Under the pieces are notes generated by a model. The model saw nothing but the letters and a program-made list of their open reading frames with translations. It did no database searches and was not told where the DNA came from. From assembly GCA_902835305.1 (NCBI GenBank), contig CADFMD010000006.1, forward strand, positions 62,001 to 126,000: a DNA stretch of 64,000 nt. Reading direction: 5' to 3'. The stretch comes from Coriobacteriaceae bacterium. Lineage in GTDB: Bacteria > Actinomycetota > Coriobacteriia > Coriobacteriales > Coriobacteriaceae. Position 1 is the stretch's first letter. Each line of letters opens with the position of its first letter. Both the position numbers and the translations under genes were made by a program. Positions 1-7,128 of the stretch are shown one piece after another.

Positions 1-503
1 CTCGTCTGCGCCAGGAGTGTGCCGTCATCGAGGAAATCACCCCGGCGATCGAGGCGCTTGCCGAGAAGATGAAGAAGATGATGTTCGAGAACGGCGGCTG
101 CGGCCTTGCTGCCCCGCAGATCGGTGAACTCATTCAGCTCGTCACCATCGACTGCGACTACACCGACAAGAATGACTACGACCCATACGTGCTCATCAAC
201 CCCGTCATTGTTGAGCAGAGCGACCATCTCGTGCCGTATAGCGAGGGTTGCCTGTCCATCCCCGGCATTAGCTGCGAGATTGAGCGTCCCGACCATGTCG
301 TCGTCGAGGCGTATGACCTGGATGCCAACCTGATTCGCTATGAGGCAACGGGCGACCTGTTCTGCGTGTGTCTGCAGCACGAGATCGATCACCTGCATGG
401 CAACACTATGTTCGAGCGACTGAAGCCCATGCAGAGGCTCAAGGCCGTCAAGGAGTATCAGGACGCCCTGGCCCGCGGCGCTCGACCGGGCGAGACGGAG
501 TAG
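1..503 (+). CDS. def: Peptide deformylase, 5' end outside window
   Basis: Removes the N-formyl group from the initiator Met of nascent proteins in the cytosol; it acts downstream of the fmt product encoded next door. The reading frame is open from base 3 and the start codon lies before the window. All three family motifs are visible: GGCGLAAPQIG (motif 1), EGCLSIPG (motif 2, with the metal-binding Cys) and QHEIDHLHG (motif 3, HExxH with two metal-binding His and the catalytic Glu). The gene ends at TAG 501-503. The def-fmt-rsmB order is common in bacteria and supports the call. The visible 166 codons are most of a normal 160-190 residue enzyme. Confidence 0.97.
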   Translation, partial: RLRQECAVIEEITPAIEALAEKMKKMMFENGGCGLAAPQIGELIQLVTIDCDYTDKNDYDPYVLINPVIVEQSDHLVPYSEGCLSIPGISCEIERPDHVVVEAYDLDANLIRYEATGDLFCVCLQHEIDHLHGNTMFERLKPMQRLKAVKEYQDALARGARPGETE

Positions 504-511
504 GTCCCACC

Positions 512-613
512 GTCCCCGGTGCTGAGCGCCCACATATCATCCCGTGCTCAAACATTCTCGCTTTGCTGCGAAACTGCGCGCGGGACGATATGTGGGCGCT
601 CAGCACCGGGGAC
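512..613. repeat. 33-bp inverted repeat with 36-nt loop
   Basis: Arms 512-544 and 581-613 are complementary over 33 bp with a single mismatch. They share the core CCGGTGCTGAGCGCCCACAT and its complement. The element sits just after the def stop. It is far longer than an ordinary terminator stem and has no T-run, so a REP/MITE-like palindromic element is more likely, though it may still block transcription from def into fmt. Confidence 0.8.
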
Positions 614-831
614 TGCGTTGTTCTGGCTCGGTTCGCCCGGGTGCCGTCGGGCCAGGGATGGGCGTCTTCGCTGATGGGTGCTTTGCTGAAAGAGCTGCTT
701 TTATTGCGGCTCTTTCTTTGGTTTTGGGTATATTTGTTCTTGTTGAAATGTTATTGCGGATGGGCTGGTGACTTGGCTTTCCGCTGTTCTTTGTAGCCGT
801 CTCGGCTTTGGTTGAGGGGAGACTAACTTTT
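614..831 (+). other. Intergenic leader of fmt, T-rich
   Basis: Apart from the inverted repeat before it, this stretch between def and fmt holds no supported gene. It becomes T-rich from about 700, which resembles a promoter region, and contains AGGGGAG at 815-821 as the likely ribosome binding site for fmt. No convincing -35/-10 pair was fixed by eye. Confidence 0.5.
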
Positions 832-1752
832 ATGCGTATTGTGTTTATGGGTACGCCTGATTTTGCTGTGCCTTCTTTGACTTCGCTTGTTGAGGCTGGG
901 AATGAGATTGCGCTTGTTGTTACTCGTCCTGATGCTGTTCGCGGGCGTGGTAAGAAGTTTGAGCCGTCTCCTGTTAAGGCTAAGGCGCTCGAGCTTGGTT
1001 TGCCTGTTGTTGAGGCTAATCGTATGACGCCTGAGGTTGTTGAGGTGCTCAAGGCTGCGCAGGCTGATATTTTCTGTGTGGCAGCCTATGGTTGCATTTT
1101 GCCCGATGAGGTGCTGCATATGGCGCCGCTTGGTATTGTGAATGTTCATGCTTCGCTGCTGCCTCGTTGGCGTGGGGCTGCTCCTATTCAGCGTGCCATT
1201 CTTGCTGGTGATGAGATTGCTGGCGTTTCTATTATGCGCATTGGGCATGGCGTGGATACCGGCGCCTATTGTGCGCAGGCCTCGACCTCGGTTGCCGGTA
1301 AGCATGCCGAGGCGCTGACTATGGAGCTCGCTGAGCTCGGCGGCAAACTGCTTGCCGATACGCTTCCTTCTCTTGCCGATGGCACCGCCGTGTGGATCGA
1401 ACAGGACGAGGCGCTCGTTACCCATGCTGCCAAGATTTCTAAGCAGGAGATGCGCTTGGATCCGCACATGGCGGCGCTTGATTGCGTGCGTCATGTGCTG
1501 GCCTCGTCCGATACCGCGCCTGCTCGTTGCGTGATTGCCGGCAAGACCGTGCGTGTGCTCGATGCTGCGGCGGCTGATGTGTCGCTTGGCGAGGGTCAGG
1601 TTCTCGTTCAGGCTAAGCGTGTTTACCTTGGCCTTTCCGATGGCTCGGTTGAGTTGCTCGAGGTTAAGCCTGATGGCAAGCGTGCTATGGCCGCTTCTGC
1701 TTGGGCTGCTGGCCTGCAGGGTGCCGATCTTATCTGGGGTGTTTTGTCATGA
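832..1752 (+). CDS. fmt: Methionyl-tRNA formyltransferase
   Basis: Transfers a formyl group from 10-formyl-tetrahydrofolate to initiator Met-tRNA. At 306 residues it has the normal family length. The N-terminal Rossmann-like domain starts MRIVFMGTPDFAVPSL. The folate-site segment HASLLPRWRGAAPIQRAI carries the conserved His, followed by GVSIMRIGHGVDTG with the catalytic Asp; the C-terminal domain binds tRNA. ATG 832 is chosen because the protein then begins at the conserved MRIVFMGT and AGGGGAG lies 10 nt upstream. Its stop overlaps the rsmB start (ATGA), so the two are translationally coupled. The first 200 codons favour T-ending codons (GTT, CTT, GCT) much more than the neighbours, a local compositional oddity without obvious functional cost. 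Confidence 0.96.
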   Translation: MRIVFMGTPDFAVPSLTSLVEAGNEIALVVTRPDAVRGRGKKFEPSPVKAKALELGLPVVEANRMTPEVVEVLKAAQADIFCVAAYGCILPDEVLHMAPLGIVNVHASLLPRWRGAAPIQRAILAGDEIAGVSIMRIGHGVDTGAYCAQASTSVAGKHAEALTMELAELGGKLLADTLPSLADGTAVWIEQDEALVTHAAKISKQEMRLDPHMAALDCVRHVLASSDTAPARCVIAGKTVRVLDAAAADVSLGEGQVLVQAKRVYLGLSDGSVELLEVKPDGKRAMAASAWAAGLQGADLIWGVLS

Positions 1753-3149
1753 GCAAGCTGTCTCCCGCGCGCAAGCTTGCGCTCGATGTACTGATGGAGG
1801 CCGATCGCCGCGGCATGTATGCGCGCGACGTGCTGTCCTCTCGCGCATCGGCCAAGGCTATTGACCAGCGCGATTCCGCTTTTGCCGCCCGCTTGGCGCT
1901 GGGCGTGGCCGCCACGCAGGGTATTTTGGACGAGCTGCTCGATCAGTTTCTCGATAAACCCAAAAAGGTTGCGCCGCGCGTTCGCATGGCGCTTCGTATC
2001 TCGGCCTTCGAGATGCTCTACCTGCATACGCCGGGCCGCGTTGCCGTGAGCCAGGGTGTTGAGCTGGTGCGCAGTGGTGCTAAGTCTGCTGCGGGCCTGG
2101 CAAACGCGGTGCTGCACAAGGTTGCGGACAACGTTGAGGACTTTGCCACGGCATCCGACGTGGATGAGTCCGAGCGACGCTTGGTTCGTCTGTCGCGCCT
2201 GATGGGTCTTCCGCGCTGGCTATGCGCTCGCATTATGGCGTCGTTTGACACTTCAGAGGGTGCGCTCGGCTTCGCCGGCAATCTGGCGCCCGCGCCGCTC
2301 GCTTTGCACGAGAACGCCTTTGCAGCCAAACCTGATCCGTACCTATCGCAGCTTGTGGCGCCTGTGTTCCCTGGCTGTCATGCTCCGGTCGATGCTCAGG
2401 TTACGGTTGCGTCGGGCGTATTTGAGCGTGCTGCAGCCGTGGCCTCGGACCTTAACGCCCAGCTTATCGCCACGGCTGCCACGCGCCCTGGTAGCTGCCT
2501 TGAGATTGGTGCCGGCCGTGGCACCAAGACCTATGTGATGATGTGCCAGGCCAAGCGTGCGGGCTATGAGCGTCAGCATACGGCGCTCGATCTGCATGAT
2601 CGCAAGTGCGATCTGAATCTCGCTCGTCTGCATAAGGCCGGTATTCAGGGCGTTCGCACGGTTTCGGGTGATGCCTGCGAGCTTAATGAGGTGCTCACAT
2701 CGTTTGATGCCATGCTTGGCGAGCCGGTTAAGTTCGACACGGTCTTTATCGATGCGCCGTGCTCTGGCACCGGAACCATGCGCCGTCATCCTGAGATACC
2801 GTGGCGCCTGACCGAAAAAGATGTGACGGTTGAGCTGCCCAAACTGCAGCTTACGATGCTCAAAGAGGCTGCTGCGCGCGTGGCTGCCGGCGGCGAGCTC
2901 ATCTATGCGACGTGCTCGGTCTTCGACGAGGAGAATACGCAGGTGGTGGACGCTTTCCTGAACTCTCCCGAGGGCACCGGTTTTAGCCTGGAGCCGCTCT
3001 CCGAGGCGCAGATCCTGCAACTTCCCGAGTTCGATCAGGCCAAGAAGCTCGTATCCGTTCGTCAGAACGATCGAGGCCTCTTCCAAAGCGTGCCGGTAAA
3101 CGCCGACTCCTACGACGGCCACTTCTGCGCCCGCCTGGTCCACAAGTAG
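1749..3149 (+). CDS. rsmB: 16S rRNA (cytosine-C5) methyltransferase RsmB
   Basis: SAM-dependent methyltransferase of the RsmB/Nop2/Sun family, which makes m5C967 in 16S rRNA (E. coli numbering). The protein has 466 residues. The N-terminal NusB-like RNA-binding domain spans about residues 1-140 (RKLALDVLMEADRRG, AVSQGVELVRSGAKSAAGLA). The SAM pocket is EIGAGRGTKT. Motif IV is DAPCSGTGTMRRHPEIPW and motif VI is YATCSVFDEENTQVV, whose Cys is the expected nucleophile. ATG 1749 overlaps the fmt stop by 4 bases, the usual coupling for this gene pair. A long inverted repeat follows the stop. Confidence 0.95.
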   Translation: MSKLSPARKLALDVLMEADRRGMYARDVLSSRASAKAIDQRDSAFAARLALGVAATQGILDELLDQFLDKPKKVAPRVRMALRISAFEMLYLHTPGRVAVSQGVELVRSGAKSAAGLANAVLHKVADNVEDFATASDVDESERRLVRLSRLMGLPRWLCARIMASFDTSEGALGFAGNLAPAPLALHENAFAAKPDPYLSQLVAPVFPGCHAPVDAQVTVASGVFERAAAVASDLNAQLIATAATRPGSCLEIGAGRGTKTYVMMCQAKRAGYERQHTALDLHDRKCDLNLARLHKAGIQGVRTVSGDACELNEVLTSFDAMLGEPVKFDTVFIDAPCSGTGTMRRHPEIPWRLTEKDVTVELPKLQLTMLKEAAARVAAGGELIYATCSVFDEENTQVVDAFLNSPEGTGFSLEPLSEAQILQLPEFDQAKKLVSVRQNDRGLFQSVPVNADSYDGHFCARLVHK

Positions 3150-3156
3150 CTACTAA

Positions 3157-3221
3157 GTTGCGGTGAAATAGGGATTGAATAGCGGCTTCCGCCCGCCAAA
3201 CAGTCCTTATTTCACCGCAAC
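3157..3221. repeat. 20-bp inverted repeat after rsmB
   Basis: Arms 3157-3176 and 3202-3221 contain GTTGCGGTGAAATA and its complement, with a few mismatches towards the loop. The loop is about 25 nt. It lies 7 bases after the rsmB stop, between convergent genes. It has no T-run, so it may be a dispersed palindromic repeat that also acts as a transcription barrier. Confidence 0.7.
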
Positions 3222-3250
3222 TCATAAGGAAACCTGGGCAGCTAAAGAAT

Positions 3251-3282
3251 CAGCCCCGCGATTGGTGTTGGTCGCGGGGCTG
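3251..3282 (-). terminator. Stem-loop terminator of the fmdB-like gene
   Basis: Perfect 10-bp GC-rich stem CAGCCCCGCG (3251-3260) with CGCGGGGCTG (3273-3282) and a 12-nt loop, directly after the minus-strand gene 3291-3527. On the minus strand it is followed by ATTCTTTAGC, a short T-rich tail. Confidence 0.7.
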
Positions 3283-3290
3283 ATCGGTTT

Positions 3291-3527
3291 CTAGTGGCTG
3301 TGCGGGCAGTTGGCGCAGCAGCCACTCGTGGCGCTGGTGCTTGAGCTACCGCTGCGCTGGTCGGTGTTGTAGAAGCCGCTGCCCTCAAACTTGATGCCGC
3401 TAGCCGAGAACGTCTTGGCCGCCGGGGCACCGCAGCTCGGGCACACGACCTCTGGAGTCTCGGACATGGGATGCTCAACCTCAAACACGTTGCCGCAGCT
3501 CGAGCACTTGTAATCGTAGCGCGCCAT
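3291..3527 (-). CDS. FmdB-family zinc-ribbon protein
   Basis: A 78-residue protein of the FmdB/CxxC_CxxC_SSSS putative regulatory family. It starts MARYDYKCSSCGNVFEVEH and has the two knuckles CSSCG (near residues 8-12) and CPSCG (near 29-33) expected to bind one Zn ion. The conserved aromatic and Gly-Ser-rich segment FEGSGFYNTD follows, and the C-terminus is Cys/His-rich (GCCANCPHSH). Family function is not settled; a regulatory role is usually assumed. It is the last gene on the minus strand after the amylase-glucanotransferase fusion, but a hairpin at 3550-3571 separates them and it has its own ribosome site (AAAAGGAAG). Confidence 0.88.
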   Translation of the reverse strand: MARYDYKCSSCGNVFEVEHPMSETPEVVCPSCGAPAAKTFSASGIKFEGSGFYNTDQRSGSSSTSATSGCCANCPHSH

Positions 3528-3549
3528 AATACTTCCTTTTCAGCACAAA

Positions 3550-3571
3550 GCGGGCAGATTACTCTGCCCGC
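3550..3571 (-). terminator. Hairpin after amylase/MalQ gene
   Basis: Perfect 9-bp stem GCGGGCAGA (3550-3558) with TCTGCCCGC (3563-3571) and a 4-nt loop, lying 45 nt beyond the stop of the minus-strand fusion gene. On that strand it is followed by TTT, so it is a plausible weak intrinsic terminator. Confidence 0.65.
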
Positions 3572-3615
3572 AAAAATTCAAACGTCTGTAACTGTACCCT
3601 ATATCGGGCGTTTTA

Positions 3616-6600
3616 TCACGCTTCGCCCCAGAATCTATGCGTGTTGCGCAGGAGCTGTGCGGTTTTGCCCTCAGCGGCCGCAACGTCGGCCTCGTCAGCC
3701 TGCCAGGTCCAGTTGCCCGTGGCCACGCCCGGTACGTTCATGCGCGCGTCGTCGCCCAGCCCCAGGACATCCTGCAGCGGCATCATCACCAGGGGAGCGT
3801 CGCTTGCCAGCGCGTCGCTCATCAGCTTGGCCGCCACCTCAACACCGCTTGGTTCATCGCCGCCCGCAAAGGAACGCGTGCTCCAACCGGCCAATGTCGA
3901 CGTATCGTGCGTCGAGGTGTACAGGATCTTGCCCGGCGTGGGGTGCACGCCGTTGCGGACGTCGTAGTCGCTAAACTCCAGCACGTCCATGCCGGGAAAG
4001 CCGCAGGTCGAAGCCATGGCGCGAACGCCGGGCGTCAGATAGCCCAGGTCCTCGGCAATAAAGTTGAGCGGCCCCAACTCGTCATAGGCGGTCTGGAAAA
4101 GGTCCTTGCCCGGGCCTGCCAGCCAACGCCCGTCGGCGCAGGCCTTACCTGCGGGAATGCTAAAGTAGCTGTGGAAGCCCAGGAAGTGATCCAGGCGCAC
4201 GCGGTCGTAGAGCGAGAACGCACGACGTAGGCGATCCATCCACCAGCGGTAGCCGTTCTGCTTCATGTGGTCCCAGCGGAACGTCGGGTTGCCCCACACC
4301 TGGCCCTCGGGCGCAAAGTTGTCGGGCGGCGCGCCAGAAATCTCAATCGCCTTACCGGTATCGGACAGCCAGAAGTTCTCGGGTTCGCTCCACGCATCTG
4401 CCGAATCGTCGGACACGTACATAGGAATATCGCCGATGACCTCGATGCCCTTCTTGTGCGCATAGTTCATAAGCTCGCACCAAGCCAGGTCAAAGCGGTA
4501 CTGCATGTACGCCTGAAGCTCGGCCTCGTCGTGGAAACGCTTGTCGTCAATCAGGTGCTCGTTGTAGCGCGCGACATCCGTCGGCCAATCGTGGCGCGAC
4601 TCGCCCTTAAAGTACTTCTTAACGGCCATGTAGACGCAGTATTTCTCGAGCCAATCGGCGTTGCGATGTTTAAACGCGGTGTAGAGCGGATCGGCATCTT
4701 CGCCGCCACGGGCCTTCCAAGTCTCAAAGTCGGCCGCCAGCTCCTCTTGGCTCTCGGGCAGCAGGTCAATATTGCCCGCAAAGGCCGAAGGCCCGGCATA
4801 GGGGGAGCGGAAGAAATCCGTGGGATTGACGGGCAGGACCTGCCAGTAGCGCATGCCCATAGCGGCCAGATGGTCGATAAAGCGACGCGTGGGTGCGCCG
4901 ATCGTACCGGGCTTGCCGTCATCGGTCGGTACCGAGGTGATATGGCACACAACGCCCGCGCCGTGATCGAGCGGCTCCTGCAAGCGCTGCTCGGCATGGT
5001 GATAGATGATCGACGAGCCCAGCGGATACAAATCGAGCGTGACCGTGCCGTTGTGGATCTCGCACTCGTGACCGCTGATCACGTCACTCGCGCATTCATC
5101 AAGCGCCGGAATCGTCACGCGGTGCGAATTGCGCAGACTACGATTAATGATAACCGTCGCGGACTCGCCATCCTTGCCCGTGCGGTTGTATGCCAGCACC
5201 TCGTCGTTGAGCGCGAAGGCCTTGATCTCGCCGTCGATCATAAACGGTAGTGCGCGGCGTACGGCGGAGGCGTTTTTGACAATAGCCAGCGTGTCGAAGT
5301 CGTGCAGTTGGTCCTCGGTCGGCAGGGTGCGGCGGTTGCCCGGATCGGTTAGACCCTCCAGGCCGTACTCATCGCCATAGTAAATCGAAGGCACGCCCGG
5401 GAACGTCATCTGCATGAGCGTTGCGAGCCAAAAACGGCTCTTGGCCAGGCCCATCGAGTTCTCGTCCAGACGCCATTTGCTGCGCTCGCACTCGGGCAGC
5501 TGCGACTCATCGGGGCCGCCGCCGAGCACCGAGATAATGCGCGGACGGTCGTGGCTCGAAAGCAGATTAAGTGCGCAGGACAGGGCCTCACGGGGATAGT
5601 TCTCGCGCAGGGTTTCGATATCCTCGGCTGCCTGGTAGGCGTTCTTGTAGCCCATCAAAAAGCCGATGACCATGTCGCGGAAGGGGTAATCCATAGCAGA
5701 GTCCAGCTCGGAGCCTTGCAGATAGCGGCGCAGATGGCCGTAGCTGATCTTGTTGGAGGCGTCTTCCCAGACTTCGCCGAGCAACAGTGCATCAGGCTTC
5801 TCGGCGAGCACGGCCTTTTTAATCTCGGCCAGGAAGTCATCGGAAAGCTCGTCGGCCACGTCTAGGCGCCAGCCATGAGCGCCGGCACGTAGCCATTTAC
5901 GGATCACGCCGTCCTTGCCCAGGAGCCGCTCGCGTACCAGCTCAGAGCTCTCATTGATGGCGGGCATATTGCCCACGCCCCACCAGCAGTCGTATGAGCC
6001 GTCCTCGTGGAAATAAAACGCATCGCGCCATGGCGAATCCTCGCTCTGCCACGCGCCCACGCCGGGGTAGTTGCCGTAGCGGTTGAAATAGATCGAGTCG
6101 TCACCCGTATGGTTAAAGACGCCGTCCAGAATGATGGAGATGCCCAGCTTCTCGGCCGCCTGGCACAGCTCGGTAAAGTCCTGCTCGGTGCCCAGGATCG
6201 GGTCGATCTTGGTGTAGTCGGCCGTGTCGTAGCGGTGGTTGCTCGCGGCTTCAAAAATGGGGTTGAGGTAGATGGCTGTAAAGCCCAGCTCGGCGATGCG
6301 AGGCAGGTCTTCCTGGATGCCCTTGAGCGACCCGCCGTAGAAGTCCCAGGTTTTGATGGAGCCGTCTTCGGCGCGCTCGTACACGGGCGGCTCGTTCCAG
6401 TCCTCGACCATGCGGCGCTGGATTCCGTTGCGTGGTTTTTCGACCTCGGCCAGCGTGCGCTCGCGCCAGTTTTCATCTCGGGCGTAGCGATCGGGGAAGA
6501 TCTGGTAGACCATGCCACGCTCGTACCACTCGGGACGCACTTCGCGGTGCTTATAGACGGTAATCTGGAAGGACGGCACCTCGGCGTAGTCGTAAGTTAC

Positions 6601-6912
6601 GCCCTCGCCACCGGTGCGACCCTGCGGTGCGCCCAAGCGGACCTCGGGCTGGCCCTCGATATTGCAGATAAAGCTGTACCAGATAAGACAGGGCTCGGTG
6701 CACTCAAGCTCTACGGTAAATATGCCGTCGCCCTCGTGCGTCATGGGATACCGAGACTCACCGATCTCATCGACCCAGGTACGCAACGTAAGCGTTGCCT
6801 GGTTGGGATCGGCATCCTCCAGAATCACGGAGAGCGAAAGGGTAGTTCCTGTGGTCACAGCGCCAAACGGAGTGCGAAACTGCGGCAGACGGCTGTTGTG
6901 AATCAATCTCAT
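3616..6912 (-). CDS. Fused GH13 alpha-amylase/neopullulanase-like and 4-alpha-glucanotransferase
   Basis: A 1098-residue fusion. Residues 1-125 form a beta-sandwich module of the type preceding cyclomaltodextrinase/neopullulanase. GH13 catalysis follows: MVYQIFPDRYA, HGWRLDVADEL (nucleophile Asp near 349), LLLGEVWEDA (acid/base Glu near 377) and LLSSHDRPR (Asp near 453). From about residue 650 a GH77 (MalQ) domain begins at VVCHITSVPTDD, with PVNPTDFFRSPYAG, VRLDHFLGF, IAEDLGYLTPGVR and THDTSTLAGW. The first half should hydrolyse alpha-glucans; the second transfers the released maltooligosaccharides. No signal peptide is seen, so it is probably cytosolic and works with GlgP. ATG 6912 is chosen over an upstream ATG at 7008 because a -10-like TATACT lies between them. 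Confidence 0.93.
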   Translation of the reverse strand: MRLIHNSRLPQFRTPFGAVTTGTTLSLSVILEDADPNQATLTLRTWVDEIGESRYPMTHEGDGIFTVELECTEPCLIWYSFICNIEGQPEVRLGAPQGRTGGEGVTYDYAEVPSFQITVYKHREVRPEWYERGMVYQIFPDRYARDENWRERTLAEVEKPRNGIQRRMVEDWNEPPVYERAEDGSIKTWDFYGGSLKGIQEDLPRIAELGFTAIYLNPIFEAASNHRYDTADYTKIDPILGTEQDFTELCQAAEKLGISIILDGVFNHTGDDSIYFNRYGNYPGVGAWQSEDSPWRDAFYFHEDGSYDCWWGVGNMPAINESSELVRERLLGKDGVIRKWLRAGAHGWRLDVADELSDDFLAEIKKAVLAEKPDALLLGEVWEDASNKISYGHLRRYLQGSELDSAMDYPFRDMVIGFLMGYKNAYQAAEDIETLRENYPREALSCALNLLSSHDRPRIISVLGGGPDESQLPECERSKWRLDENSMGLAKSRFWLATLMQMTFPGVPSIYYGDEYGLEGLTDPGNRRTLPTEDQLHDFDTLAIVKNASAVRRALPFMIDGEIKAFALNDEVLAYNRTGKDGESATVIINRSLRNSHRVTIPALDECASDVISGHECEIHNGTVTLDLYPLGSSIIYHHAEQRLQEPLDHGAGVVCHITSVPTDDGKPGTIGAPTRRFIDHLAAMGMRYWQVLPVNPTDFFRSPYAGPSAFAGNIDLLPESQEELAADFETWKARGGEDADPLYTAFKHRNADWLEKYCVYMAVKKYFKGESRHDWPTDVARYNEHLIDDKRFHDEAELQAYMQYRFDLAWCELMNYAHKKGIEVIGDIPMYVSDDSADAWSEPENFWLSDTGKAIEISGAPPDNFAPEGQVWGNPTFRWDHMKQNGYRWWMDRLRRAFSLYDRVRLDHFLGFHSYFSIPAGKACADGRWLAGPGKDLFQTAYDELGPLNFIAEDLGYLTPGVRAMASTCGFPGMDVLEFSDYDVRNGVHPTPGKILYTSTHDTSTLAGWSTRSFAGGDEPSGVEVAAKLMSDALASDAPLVMMPLQDVLGLGDDARMNVPGVATGNWTWQADEADVAAAEGKTAQLLRNTHRFWGEA

Positions 6913-6972
6913 AATACGGTCCAGTTCAATAGAATCACGGCCTGCGGGCCATGGCTTTACGCACAGGTTGTA

Positions 6973-7000
6973 AGTATATCTTTTGTACACAGGCTGTATA
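6973..7000 (-). promoter_or_regulatory. Candidate promoter of the amylase/MalQ gene
   Basis: On the minus strand TATACT (6978-6973) is preceded by TATACA (7000-6995) at 16-bp spacing, a plausible -10/-35 pair. Transcription would start near 6966, giving a leader of about 55 nt before ATG 6912. The -35 is weak, which fits an activated or repressor-controlled promoter. Confidence 0.4.
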
Positions 7001-7043
7001 AACAACATCCGTTTACCATCGGCGAACGGTTGTCCTAGAAAAT

Positions 7044-7053
7044 CGTTTTACCA
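7044..7053 (-). promoter_or_regulatory. TGGTAAAACG operator-like site upstream of amylase gene
   Basis: CGTTTTACCA (7044-7053; TGGTAAAACG on the coding strand) is the half-site also found twice upstream of glgB (16907-16932 and 16962-16982). A weaker GGTAAAC copy lies at 7010-7016. The position upstream of the candidate promoter fits a LacI-family maltose/glycogen regulator site. The regulator gene is not in the window. Confidence 0.45.
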
Positions 7054-7065
7054 CTACCTACAGAG

Positions 7066-7092
7066 AAGGGGCGCCAGGTTGGAGCGCCCCTT
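7066..7092 (-). terminator. Hairpin after glgA
   Basis: Perfect 9-bp stem AAGGGGCGC (7066-7074) with GCGCCCCTT (7084-7092), between glgA and the amylase gene. It lacks a long T-run but sits where the glg message should end or be processed. Confidence 0.6.
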
Positions 7093-7128
7093 GCTTAGGG
7101 TTTGATGAGGTTTTGAATCGTCTGTATG

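Noticed and set aside
600..1494. Open frames on the minus strand across fmt (600-1052 and 823-1494)
   Set aside because: They are antisense to a clear fmt gene, have no ribosome sites and their translations are low-complexity Ser/Thr/Arg/His mixtures.
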